Assembly: GCA_022113835.1 (NCBI GenBank)
Contig: JAILWY010000018.1
Span: forward strand, 19,863,501-19,927,500
DNA length: 64,000 bases
Source: Atopsyche davidsoni
Lineage: Eukaryota > Arthropoda > Insecta > Trichoptera > Hydrobiosidae
Direction: 5' to 3'
The notes below the pieces were generated by a model, which was not told where the DNA came from, searched no databases, and was given only the letters and a program-made list of their open reading frames with translations. The position numbers were made by a program, and so were the translations under genes. The number at the start of each line of letters is the position of its first letter. Positions within the stretch are counted from its first letter, which is position 1. Below are positions 22,850-33,449 of this stretch, one piece after another.

Positions 22850-25336
22850 TGGCAATCGGCGGCTCCCAGGGTTGCGCGGCGCCTTTGAAGGGCTGCCTGC
22901 GCGGCCAGCAGAGGCGCAATCGGCAGCTCCCTGGGTTGCGCGGCGCCTTTGAAGGGCTGCCTGCGCGGCCAGCAGAGGCGCAATCGGCAGCTCCCAGGGT
23001 TGCGCGGCGCCTTTGAAGGGCTGCCTGCGCGGCCAGCAGAGGCGCAATCGGCAGCTCCCAGGGTTGCGCGGCGCCTTTGAAGGGCGCGTCCCGATCCGCC
23101 AGTCCAATAGGCGGCAGGACGTCGCGGGCTGCCTGCGCGGCCAGCAGAGGCGCAATCGGCGGCTCCCAGGGTTCCGCGGCGCCTTTGAAGGGCTGCCTGC
23201 GCGGCCAGCAGAGGCGCAATCGGCGGCTCCCTGGGTTGCGCGGCGCCTTTGAAGGGCGCGTCCCGATCCGCCAGTCCAATAGGCGGCAGGACGTCGCGGG
23301 CTGCCTGCGCGGCCAGCAGAGGCGCAATCGGCGGCTCCCAGGGTTCCGCGGCGCCTTTGAAGGGCTGCCTGCGCGGCCAGCAGAGGCGCAATCGGCGGCT
23401 CCCTGGGTTGCGCGGCGCCTTTGAAGGGCGCGTCCCGATCCGCCAGTCCAATAGGCGGCAGGACGTCGCGGGCTGCCTGCGCGGCCAGCAGAGGCGCAAT
23501 CGGCGGCTCCCAGGGTTCCGCGGCGCCTTTGAAGGGCTGCCTGCGCGGCCAGCAGAGGCGCAATCGGCGGCTCCCTGGGTTGCGCGGCGCCTTTGAAGGG
23601 CGCGTCCCGATCCGCCAGTCCAATAGGCGGCAGGACGTCGCGGGCTGCCTGCGCGGCTAGCAGAGGCGCAATCGGCGGCTCCCTGGGTTGCGCGGCGCCT
23701 TTGAAGGGCGCGTCCCGATCCGCCAGTCCAATAGGCGGCAGGACGTCGCGGGCTGCCTGCGCGGCCAGCAGAGGCGCAATCGGCGGCTCCCAGGGTTCCG
23801 CGGCGCCTTTGAAGGGCTGCCTGCGCGGCCAGCAGAGGCGCAATCGGCGGCTCCCTGGGTTGCGCGGCGCCTTTGAAGGGCGCGTCCCGATCCGCCAGTC
23901 CAATAGGCGGCAGGACGTCGCGGGCTGCCTGCGCGGCCAGCAGAGGCGCAATCGGCGGCTCCCAGGGTTCCGCGGCGCCTTTGAAGGGCTGCCTGCGCGG
24001 CCAGCAGAGGCGCAATCGGCAGCTCCCTGGGTTGCGCGGCGCCTTTGAAGGGCTGCCTGCGCGGCCAGCAGAGGCGCAATCGGCAGCTCCCAGGGTTGCG
24101 CGGCGCCTTTGAAGGGCGCGTCCCGATCCGCCAGTCCAATAGGCGGCAGGACGTCGCGGGCTGCCTGCGCGGCCAGCAGAGGCGCAATCGGCGGCTCCCA
24201 GGGTTCCGCGGCGCCTTTGAAGGGCTGCCTGCGCGGCCAGCAGAGGCGCAATCGGCGGCTCCCTGGGTTGCGCGGCGCCTTTGAAGGGCGCGTCCCGATC
24301 CGCCAGTCCAATAGGCGGCAGGACGTCGCGGGCTGCCTGCGCGGCCAGCAGAGGCGCAATCGGCGGCTCCCAGGGTTGCGCGGCGCCTTTGAAGGGCTGC
24401 CTGCGCGGCCAGCAGAGGCGCAATCGGCGGCTCCCTGGGTTGCGCGGCGCCTTTGAAGGGCGCGTCCCGATCCGCCAGTCCAATAGGCGGCAGGACGTCG
24501 CGGGCTGCCTGCGCGGCCAGCAGAGGCGCAATCGGCGGCTCCCAGGGTTCCGCGGCGCCTTTGAAGGGCTGCCTGCGCGGCCAGCAGAGGCGCAATCGGC
24601 GGCTCCCTGGGTTGCGCGGCGCCTTTGAAGGGCGCGTCCCGATCCGCCAGTCCAATAGGCGGCAGGACGTCGCGGGCTGCCTGCGCGGCCAGCAGAGGCG
24701 CAATCGGCGGCTCCCAGGGTTCCGCGGCGCCTTTGAAGGGCTGCCTGCGCGGCCAGCAGAGGCGCAATCGGCGGCTCCCTGGGTTGCGCGGCGCCTTTGA
24801 AGGGCGCGTCCCGATCCGCCAGTCCAATAGGCGGCAGGACGTCGCGGGCTGCCTGCGCGGCCAGCAGAGGCGCAATCGGCGGCTCCCAGGGTTGCGCGGC
24901 GCCTTTGAAGGGCTGCCTGCGCGGCCAGCAGAGGCGCAATCGGCGGCTCCCTGGGTTGCGCGGCGCCTTTGAAGGGCGCGTCCCGATCCGCCAGTCCAAT
25001 AGGCGGCAGGACGTCGCGGGCTGCCTGCGCGGCCAGCAGAGGCGCAATCGGCGGCTCCCAGGGTTCCGCGGCGCCTTTGAAGGGCTGCCTGCGCGGCCAG
25101 CAGAGGCGCAATCGGCGGCTCCCTGGGTTGCGCGGCGCCTTTGAAGGGCGCGTCCCGATCCGCCAGTCCAATAGGCGGCAGGACGTCGCGGGCTGCCTGC
25201 GCGGCCAGCAGAGGCGCAATCGGCGGCTCCCAGGGTTCCGCGGCGCCTTTGAAGGGCTGCCTGCGCGGCCAGCAGAGGCGCAATCGGCGGCTCCCTGGGT
25301 TGCGCGGCGCCTTTGAAGGGCGCGTCCCGATCCGAC
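22850..25336 (-). repeat. GC-rich 172-bp satellite array
   Basis: The array consists of two related modules. A 64-bp unit contains GGCGCCTTTGAAGGGCTGCC, GGCCAGCAGAGGCGCAATCG and GGCTCC(C/T)(T/A)GGGTT. A 44-bp insertion carries CGTCCCGATCCGCCAGTCCA and AGGCGGCAGGACGTCGCGGG. Most of the array repeats with a 172-bp period (64 + 108). About 14 CGTCCCGATCC boxes are present, at 172-bp spacing except 104 bp near 23604-23708 and 236 bp near 23880-24116. The left end holds four plain 64-bp units. The array is very GC- and CpG-rich in an AT-rich region. The minus strand has no stop in any frame across it, so 581-, 896- and 972-codon frames arise, while on the plus strand the TTTGA box gives periodic stops. 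I regard it as satellite, not coding. Confidence 0.9.
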
Positions 25337-25344
25337 ACAACATG

Positions 25345-27860
25345 TAAGATGGACTGCGAGGACTGGCACCCGATGTTTGCAAACTGGAAATATAAATATC
25401 AATCGATTAAAAAAGCTTACACATGCAATATATGAGCTTAGATATTAAATATTTGATTCTGACCGCGATGTATATTAACTTGAAGTCGAAACGGATGATA
25501 AAAACGTCTAGCGGCCGCGCTGGCAGGCGCCGAACTGCTTACTGAACTGAAAATCAACATTCATTTGTTATATTCTTACAATTCAAATATGCATGAAAGA
25601 CCTATTACCTAGTAAGTATTTAAATTTCTAGGTTTAAATTAATTCTTTTATTTAATGTAGATATTTTATATTTATTAATAAATGAGATATATGTACAAAA
25701 AGTTACAAATTCATCTGATTTTTTTAAAACATATTCATGTATTATAATAATTTTTAATATTTATCCATTTGTTATTTTTGTTTTTTCCGTCGGGACTCCT
25801 TGCTCGGTGAAGCAATTTCGGCATATATACCGATTACTCATTTCTCTTTGCCGGTTTGACCTTCTGTTGTATTTATTGTTGAAACACAAAAGACATTAGC
25901 GTCAGAAGTCTTACTGACCACCATTGACACAGGCGGTCCCGGGTTCAAATCCATGTGGAGTATTATTTTCAAGTTATAAATTCTCCAGGTTCAATGAAAA
26001 TAATTATGCTTCATTTGTGAGTTTCACCTATGAAATGGCAATTGATGGATTTGGAAATGGATTTTAAAGGGCTACGTATATTTTATATAAAATTAAAACG
26101 CACACAATGCGCGGTTACTTAGCCTCATGTGACCAGCTAATCCTGAAGTCCCCTGAAGTTAATTTTTAAGTTAGTGTAGCTTTCGCAATCAGTCTTTATG
26201 GAGTTTCATCGAATAACTTCATACATTGTCCAACCACGTGAACTATTCAGTTTAAGAGCAGAGAGCGTCAGTGGAGGAACCCCCGTGTCTTCCGTGAAGA
26301 GCGGCTCGTTCACTTATGATGCCAACACGAAGTCTCCTAGCTTCAGGCCGACGATGCGATCTTTGGGATGACGGCACCGGGATAACACCGGAGTAGAATT
26401 TGTCACCATTGTAAAAAAAAGCGTCCTCAAAATTACGCTTCTTCTGGAGTTTTTCATGATCTCCATAACGCTGAAGTGCTTCTCCAGGTCGCGTTAATTT
26501 ACACTTCAAAATTAACGAACAATTGACGGTTATCACGTACCGGTCGGCGGCAAGCGGACCAAAGTATTCCCAATGTAAAAAATAGCTTCAGAGGTCTATT
26601 ATTTATTGCAATCAAAATAAAATTGTGGTAATAAATTAAACAAGTACTAGTTTTATTATAATATGTATGTATTTTGATAAATTTTTATATAATTTATTTT
26701 TTTGGAGATTTTAGTTGCTCGTGTAAAAGCAGCTTTACAACCATGGCTTGCAATATTCATTTATGGAACAATATTGTGGATAAATTTACAGAATCTGACA
26801 GTTCGTTTTGTAGGTTATAATAGAGATAGTTGTTAAATGATGAATGCCGTTTTGTTATGTTCATGTTTTGTAAAACCGTACTATTCTCTTTACCTTTTTT
26901 TTACTACAAACCGTACCCATGTACTTAGATATTCGGGGCTATTCTATTGGAATATGCTCTAGTATGGCGTTGTAAATAATGCACGCGATCCCGATAAATA
27001 TCCCGAACATAGCAATCGTGATATTAATTTTGAGTAATGCTGAAATTCAGGGGTACGGCTGTAATTCTGTAATTTTCAAGTGCTTATAAGAAAAGAAAAA
27101 AGAGAACCAACATATCTAAATAGCTAGATTTAATAATTATATTATGGTCACATAAATGTCATTAAAAAATACTTTTGCACATGATACCGAGAGATTTAAA
27201 ACAAATTGTAAAATTTTAAAGAAAACAACTAGTGATAAGTATTATTATAATTGAATTTAGGATTAGCTGCGGCAGGTGGGCCATTGTTTTGAGCGTTTCT
27301 GCCGGTTGCTGATGCACTCGTAGTGGAACAAATGGTCACCCTTGAGGTACACTGCATTGTAACACTGTAAAGACTTTCGCCACAAGGAACATATAATTTT
27401 TTTTGACTCATTTCGTCCCTTTTTCACCACAGATCTGAAAAGTTAAAGTAGCTATTAACACACTTCGAACCTATGTTGAAAGATGTGAAAATCTTCTAAT
27501 TCTTTAGGGACGATTGAAATAAACAACCACCGAAAACGACTCAGCAAGCAAACCAGGTTTTTTCATGCAAAAAATATTCATTAAAACATCACAGGAATAT
27601 AATGACAGCCATGATTTGTGTCGGAAGGTTTTTTATTTATAAGACAGTTCGCATTGAAACAATACTCCGAGTATACGATTTTTTTTAAATATTACTCTTT
27701 CACAGATATAATCTTTAATTTAGATTTAAGGCTGACATTATTCAAGTCGTATAAAAACATCTGATCCTCACGTTTCTCCTCAGACTCACATACAAATAGA
27801 GTTTAATTATTGATGTATGTGTATAATAAATATTTTTCAGGCACGAGATTATTGATATTT
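25345..27860. other. AT-rich stretch with a SINE remnant and a possible coding relic
   Basis: A B-box-like GGGTTCAAATCC at about 25937-25950 suggests a tRNA-derived SINE piece. On the minus strand 26252-26580 is GC-richer and open for 94 codons with a neighbouring frame reading DRIVGLKLGDFVLAS, so it may be a decayed exon. I do not recognise the protein. The rest shows nothing. Confidence 0.3.
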
Positions 27861-27864
27861 ATAA

Positions 27865-28325
27865 TATTACTAGAAATGTTGCCCGTCACAGTATGACGTA
27901 TTCGATGAACGATGCAATAGTGTTTAAACATATGTTTGGCTGACAATAAGATACATATTTGCTTTCATTTTGTGCCATCAGTTGGATGAAGGTGCGAAGT
28001 TCTGTGATATATTTGGCCTTGAACTTTGAAGCAGAATGGCCCGATCCTACCACTGGACCTGCTAATTTAGCTCCCATTGATGCAAAATATATACTGTTAT
28101 TGTATGATCTTATTTTTCTTTTGAAGTTGTTGTTTCACTTTACCTTTGTGACAGCAATCGTTGAACTTTCCATCTGATGGTTTTTCTGCTTGAAAATGTA
28201 AAGCATTGCAGAATCGATAGGTCACATTCATTAATCCGCAATTGTTCTTTTTGTCTCGTTATCGATGCACGCACTCTCATCGAAGACAAACGCAGCGTTC
28301 GCTGTGCATCAGTTTCTTTTAGTCC
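27865..28325 (-). pseudogene. Helitron Rep N-terminal domain fragment
   Basis: Minus-strand reading in changing frames gives the order typical of the Helitron-like N-terminal region: an ETDAQRTLRLSSMR segment (the E-T-x-x-Q-R-x-x-R-L repeat preceding Helitron Rep proteins), HFQAEKPSD and FNDCCHKGKV, then FASMGAK, then GPFCFKVQGQIYHR and LHP. CC-x-x-G-K-V, ASMGA and the GQIYH block are in the family's order. The helicase part is absent. The upstream side joins repeat family A at about 28325. Confidence 0.7.
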
Positions 28326-28860
28326 ACATAATCGAGTTTTTTTGATCATTTTCTAGTCCACTCCAAATCTCCACTCCAAAAAATCCACTGCACCAATCGA
28401 AAAAATTTAAACGCATAAAGTTTGATACATTCCTTCTTCCGAATAAAATATATTTTTATTTCTTATAAATTTACTATTAATATGATAAATATGTGTTTTT
28501 CCGATTGAAGTGTAGGAATTTGGAGATTCATCTGGTCCATTTTACAAGAGTCCTAAACATTTAAAAGTTTTTTTTTCAATTGAAATTACAAGATTAAATA
28601 TAAACCATGTGCGCCTTATTATTTAAAAAATTGAAAAAAAAAAACTTAAGCAAACTTTGGTTTTGAAAAGTCGTCATTTTATCCAATTTTTCAACATCTT
28701 CAAGATTTTATTTTACCCTAAAATGGACGTTAATTAAATAATAAAAAATAGATAAATATAATTTATAGTTTTTTTAATACTCTGTAAAAAAAAATCAACT
28801 TTCGATATAGCAAAATAAAGTGACAATTAAATTAATTAAATTAAAAGTTAGATAAAAAAT
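28320..28860 (-). repeat. Dispersed repeat family A, minus orientation
   Basis: It shares AGTCCACATAATCGAG, GATCATTTTCTAGTCC, CATTCCTTCTTCC and AATTTGGAGATTCATCTGG with 29460-29990 and, in reverse complement, with 12541-13060. Confidence 0.65.
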
Positions 28861-28944
28861 TAGATAAAAAAAGTTAGAAGTATATTTCTCCTCCTATCAA
28901 ATAAAGTTCTAAGATAAATCTGAATATATTACTACGAAGTAATG

Positions 28945-28968
28945 ACTATATATATATATATATATATA

Positions 28969-29006
<38 letters not shown>
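28945..29006. repeat. (TA)n microsatellite
   Basis: Two TA runs are separated by AAGA. No further information. Confidence 0.9.
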
Positions 29007-29009
<3 letters not shown>

Positions 29010-29121
29010 GACTGTTGATTGATGTCTATCAAATACCAGATATCTCAAATAAGGTCGTAGGTTTAAAAGTCCTTTCAAAAGGCCGTACAAATCACCAACC
29101 ACCAGGAAAAACGGTCTATAT

Positions 29122-29600
29122 CAGAGGTTCTCAACCTTTTATTGACCACTTGACAAGAAAAAAAGTTCAAAACGCCCCCTTTGACATAATAGTTATAATT
29201 ATACCAATTTTATTTCTGTATATTATTTATTAACACATTGTTTGCGGGTCGCATGTTAAGTAGTCTTTGGTCGACTAGTACTAGAGCGCGGGTCGCATAT
29301 AAATATGTTCGCGCGAAATGTCACGAAAAACGCCCCCCCCCCCCCCCCACGCACAATTCCACGCCTGCATACAATTTGTTAAATTATATCTATTTCTGAG
29401 GACGCCAATCTGTAAGCGTTGTTGGATGAAGATGATACGCAAACACAACATCAATTTGCCTAGTCCACATAATCGAGTTTTTTTGATCATTTTCTTGTCC
29501 GTTTTGCGAAAAATCCAAAGCACTAATCGAAAAAATTTAAATGCAAAAGTTTGATACATTCCTTCTTCCTAATAAAAAATATTTTTATTTCTTATAAATT
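29122..29600 (+). mobile_element. hAT left-end repeat, inner copy
   Basis: It duplicates 16721-17204, including CAGAGGTTCTCAACC, the GCGGGTCGCAT block and a poly-C tract (29333-29349). Its left flank GTCTATAT does not match the octamer at the right end 31691-31698, whereas the outer copy's flank does. The inner copy is therefore probably an internal duplication. Confidence 0.65.
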
Positions 29601-30425
29601 TACTATTAATGTGATACAAAAAAAAAAATTCCGATTGAAGTGTAGGAATTTGGAGATTCATCTGGCCCATTTTACAAGAGTCCTAAACATTTAAAAGTTT
29701 TTTTTTTTAATTTAAATTAAAAGATCAAATATAAACCACGTGCGCCATATTATTTAAAAAAAAAAAAATCTTTAACAAACTTTGGTTTTGAAAAGTCGTC
29801 ATTTTATCCAATTTTTCAACATCTTCACGATTTTATTTTACCCTTAAAATGGACGTTAATTAAATAATAAAAAATAGATAAATATAATTTATATTTTTTT
29901 AATACTCTGTTAAAAAATCCACTTTCGATATAGCAAAATAAAGTGACAATTAAATTAATTAAATGACACGATTGGACTGTCTCTGGTGTCTGGTTGGCAA
30001 ACCAGAGGGCAGTCCATTACCTGGCGAAATCGTGTCATTTAATTAATTTAATTGTTATTTTTTTATATGATAAATATGTGTTTTCCCAATTGATGTTTAG
30101 CAATTTGGAGATTATTATGACCGATGGATTTAGAACACTAAGCATTTAGGTGTCCTTTATTAAATTGGAAATAAAAGATTACAAATAAACCTATGGTAAA
30201 GAGATTAGTTTAAAAATTAAAACAATTAATTTAACAAACTTTTTAATAATCTCCAAATTCCTAAACTTTAATCGGGAAAACACATATTTATCATATTAAG
30301 TGTCAATTTACAAGAGATAAACAGTCTTGTCTTTAGAAAAAAGAACGTATTTAACTTTAAGCATTAAAAAATTTTCTATTGATACAGTAGATTTTTCGCA
30401 AAAAATTATCAAAAAACATGAAAAT
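29460..30425. repeat. Fold-back pair of repeat family A
   Basis: The left arm (29460-29990, minus sense) and right arm (30026-30425, plus sense) are related inverted copies joined by a short hairpin. AATTAATTAAATGACACGAT (29955-29974) faces ATCGTGTCATTTAATTAATT (30030-30049) around GGACTGTC...GGCAGTCC. The right arm holds its own inverted repeat (TGATAAATATGTGTTTTCCC at 30068 against its complement ending near 30295). Confidence 0.6.
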
Positions 30426-30559
30426 TGACCCATCAAAGGCCACCATAAGATGCTATTTCAACTAGCTTTTATATGATTTTCTGGAAAGAATTATTTTTTG
30501 GAAAACTATAACGATGTAATTATTTTCGCTTACTGTTTAATTATTAAATATACTTTTTT

Positions 30560-31222
30560 TTAATTACTATTTTTTTTTTGATTACTAAATTTTTTTTTTT
30601 TGTCGAAACGTGCTTGATTGCGTAAATCACGTCTTTGCTTACCAACTGTTTGATTTGTTTTCGACAGCCCTAAACGCTGCTGGCACTCTTCTAATCTGGA
30701 ACGAAGATTGCAAGTTGTTGAATTGCCGCAGCAGTTTGTTCGCAAAATTCAAGTGATTTGCGTAGTCCGTATCCTTCAATTCTTGCACCAATTGAATTTT
30801 ATACGCTTTTAAATGCAAATCTTTCTTTAAAATCGAATGCAAAGACGATTTTTTAATGTTCGACGCTTGGCTTCGCTTTCGGATGGATAAAGTCCTGGTC
30901 GCGGACTGATGAGGGCGACCAGAGGTTTTAATTTTTACCATCGCACCTGTATTTTCGAACATCCGGATCCATTTTCTAATGCTATCGTCACTTGGTGCAT
31001 TGCGATACTCCGCACGATACAAACGTTGAGCAGTCACTATTTAATCACCGTTACGATAATTCGCTCGTACGCAAAAAGCGCTATGCGTCCCCGGGTACTG
31101 CTCCACAGCAACTAAAACTCCACAAAATGTTGGACTCCGCGACGCTCTCTCCGCGCCCCTCAGCCACTTCGAATCAACTTCAACGCAAAAACAAATACCC
31201 GATGCACTTTTTGGACACCCTG
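30560..31222 (-). pseudogene. Tc/mariner-type transposon 5' part with internal deletion
   Basis: An ACAGGGTGTCCAAAAAGTGC-type terminus reads inward from 31222. Then a minus-strand frame (31037-30639) encodes a helix-turn-helix region: SIRKWIRMFENTG, SGRPHQS, then LHLKAYKIQLVQELKDTDYANHLNF. The GRP hook between two helix-turn-helix halves, and KPYKLQLVQ-like text, are typical of the DUF4817/Tc3-like DNA-binding part. The catalytic domain is missing: after FANKLL the frame runs directly into a C-terminal RLEECQQR segment. Confidence 0.65.
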
Positions 31223-31239
31223 TTAGCGTGTTATCAACA

Positions 31240-31430
31240 ATTTTCGTTCCAGATTAGAAGAGTATCAGCAGAGTAACGGTCACCGTTTGGATAACATCAT
31301 TATTTTGAAATAGTTTTCCATTTTGTATACTTATAATCAACAATAAAATAAATACTTGATTACTAGTAGTTTTTGTTTTGCTGAACTAACAAATACCCGA
31401 TACTCTTTTTGGACACACTGTACTTGTTTA
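31240..31430 (+). mobile_element. 3' end of a Tc/mariner-type element, opposite orientation
   Basis: CAAATACCCGATACTCTTTT and GGACACACTG end at 31430 before TA (31431-31432), matching the terminus at 31195-31222 in the same direction. The segment starts with TTCGTTCCAGATTAGAAGAG, which also occurs inverted at 30685-30705. Two partial copies therefore meet here as an inversion. Confidence 0.55.
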
Positions 31431-31699
31431 TTTGCGGCATCTAAAGCGATATCTGTGCAGGCTTTAATTAAAGCTAATAAATATGATTGAAAAACATTCT
31501 AGATCCCTATACTGTTAATTATAAAACTAGGTTGAGATTTTAACAGTTGAAATTTAGGCCATAATAATACGATCTATTCGCCCCCCGTAAACCTCAGAAC
31601 GCCCCCCATTTTCTCTTGGACTCGCCACCGCCCCCTTGGAAAGCTCCAGCGCCCACAGGGGGGCGGTACCGCCCCCGTTGAGAACCTATGATCTAAGTG

Positions 31700-33170
31700 A
31701 TCAAATTTTTGCATCCGTAGACATTTTTTTTTTGCAATATTTACAATGTTTCTTATTTATTAACTAAAAAAATGAAAAACTTTATTAAAAAATGAAAAAA
31801 AAAAAAAACAACAATATTAACAACAGCAAAAAAATATATATTTTATCCATTGTTTATGTTGATCACGTGCGTGTGTTCTCAAAGACAGGTTTAATTGAAT
31901 TGTAATTACAAACTGTTGCGATTACGTTGGCGAAAGTAAGTATTATCAATATATTACATTTAATAGTTGGATTAATTAGAGATTGAGAGTGTTAAATAAA
32001 AAAATAACTGTTTTGATAAATCCATTTGGCAGCTTTCAGATCTTGAGCGTCAATCGTTTATAATTTATAGGTATATATGTTTGAAGCATATATACCTATA
32101 AATCATGCCAAAAGTATTATATATTTTATAATATTTTATGACATTTTATTTTTATTTATATTTTGCAACTATAATATATTGACCGCGTATGAAGTGATCC
32201 CACGCTTTGTTTTATGACGAGCAAATCGCAACCAGCGAATGGGCAAGCATCACACAAATGGCAATACTGGTCGGCCGACCTTCTTGGGATGACGCCACAA
32301 GACGTTGACGCCTACATTAGCAACAAAACATCATTTGAATACTAAATAATTTATTTGTAACATGCCTTTGCCAAAATGTATGCATACCTACAGCACTATG
32401 CTGGTGTCTCTATATATTTTTTTCAATTGAGACATCTATGGTATTTTGCAATAAACATAATCAGATGGTAAGTAGAAATGTTTTTTATTTGTTGTAAAAG
32501 TTTTATAGTTTTCTGCTAGATGTCACACCAAATAGATAAACTTATTTTTATCACATGTATAGAGTGTCTCATAATGATGTTGAAACTAATTTTTAAAACT
32601 AATATTATTGTTATTTTTTTTACATCAATACATTGTTTTGGTGTCCGCTTATACAATACAAACATGTTACATAAAAATAACAGCTTAGTTTTTTTCTTTT
32701 TAAAAACAGTAATTTTTAATATATTTTTACTACTTATTATTTCTAAAGATATCTTGAAATCATGACAAGACGTCATGAATTTAACAGTTATTATCAAATA
32801 TATATAAATTATAAATATCAATTTTTGTGAACTTTAACTGTGCAGATTTTTTATTAATACTTTTTTTTGGGTTTCATTATTACGCGATATTTACTTTTAG
32901 AGTATTTAAGATAATTAAAAATTGCAAATATCCAATTCCATTTCTCTTTTTTACATAATTTATCTAACAAAGAAAAAACATTTATTCTTTTACGATTTTA
33001 CATTTAAACAGCCATTACACAAAACAAAAAAATATTTCTAAAATCAAATTTCGAACAACAGTCATTAAAGTGCAATTGTTTGATTAGCAATTCATGGTAC
33101 ATTTGCCGGTTATTTTATTCAACTGCCTTTTATTATTACAAAATAAAGGCAATTTTTTAGCAATTGTGAG
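31700..33170. other. AT-rich stretch right of the nest
   Basis: A small palindrome, TAGGTATATATG to its complement, lies at 32069-32102. A GC-richer patch at 32180-32330 might be a decayed exon but has no visible domain. Nothing else is seen. Confidence 0.35.
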
Positions 33171-33190
33171 TTGTGGCTTATGGCGAGGGC

Positions 33191-33224
33191 AAGCAGCGAG
33201 CAGCGAGCAGCGAGCAGCGAGAAG
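33191..33224. repeat. (GCAGCGA)n heptamer repeat
   Basis: About four tandem GCAGCGA units sit at the start of a CpG-rich island (33173-33310). Confidence 0.85.
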
Positions 33225-33448
33225 TGACGGGCAGCGAGTGCTCGGCCACGCTGTATAGGCGGGTTCTCGAGAACGTCATCTTTGCGCCGCGGTCCTCCCA
33301 TTTCGCCCCGATTGAATGTTTTTTATTTCATTCCGTTATTTGTTTCGTTCGGAGCATCGCAATATCACCATGTCCACAAATAAAAGTTAAGCTGATTGCT
33401 CGCACAAAACACCCAATCGACCAAATACGGAGTAATAATCGCATGACG
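33225..33448 (+). promoter_or_regulatory. Putative promoter and non-coding first exon of AGPAT copy 1
   Basis: A locally GC- and CpG-rich segment (to 33310) is followed by sequence ending ATGACG|GTAAGTATTTT, a consensus 5' splice donor with GT at 33449-33450. AGPAT copy 1 needs an upstream exon because a good 3' acceptor (TTTCAG, to 39208) sits 42 bases before its ATG. The pairing of this donor with that acceptor over a 5.8 kb intron is inferred from order and strand only. Confidence 0.35.
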
Positions 33449-33449
33449 G

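Larger units (their letters stand above)
16721..31690. mobile_element. hAT-bounded 15 kb composite nest
   Basis: The left end CAGAGGTTCTCAAC (16721-16734) and the right end, reversed CATAGGTTCTCAAC (31677-31690), match at 13 of 14 positions. ATCTAAGT stands directly outside both (16713-16720 and 31691-31698). CAGnGGTTCTCAACC termini with 8-bp duplications are typical of hAT. The simplest reading is one hAT insertion that was later expanded by internal duplication and other elements. A second copy of its left 480 bp lies at 29122-29600. Whether the whole block ever moved as a unit is not shown. Confidence 0.6.

Noticed and set aside
23013..25347. Many 79-151 codon open frames on the plus strand in the same region
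   Set aside because: They are shadows of the satellite, each ending at the TGA in the repeated CTTTGAAGG box.
22464..25402. Open frames of 972, 896 and 581 codons on the minus strand
   Set aside because: They result from a stop-free 172-bp tandem repeat read in all three frames. They are repetitive, overlap each other and have no recognisable domain.
26252..26536. 94-codon minus-strand open frame in a GC-richer patch
   Set aside because: The protein is not recognisable and a second frame looks equally protein-like, so at best it is a dead exon. I kept it only as a note in the stretch entry.
32516..32821. Overlapping hydrophobic open frames on both strands
   Set aside because: They are driven by AT-rich composition, with no splice or start context.
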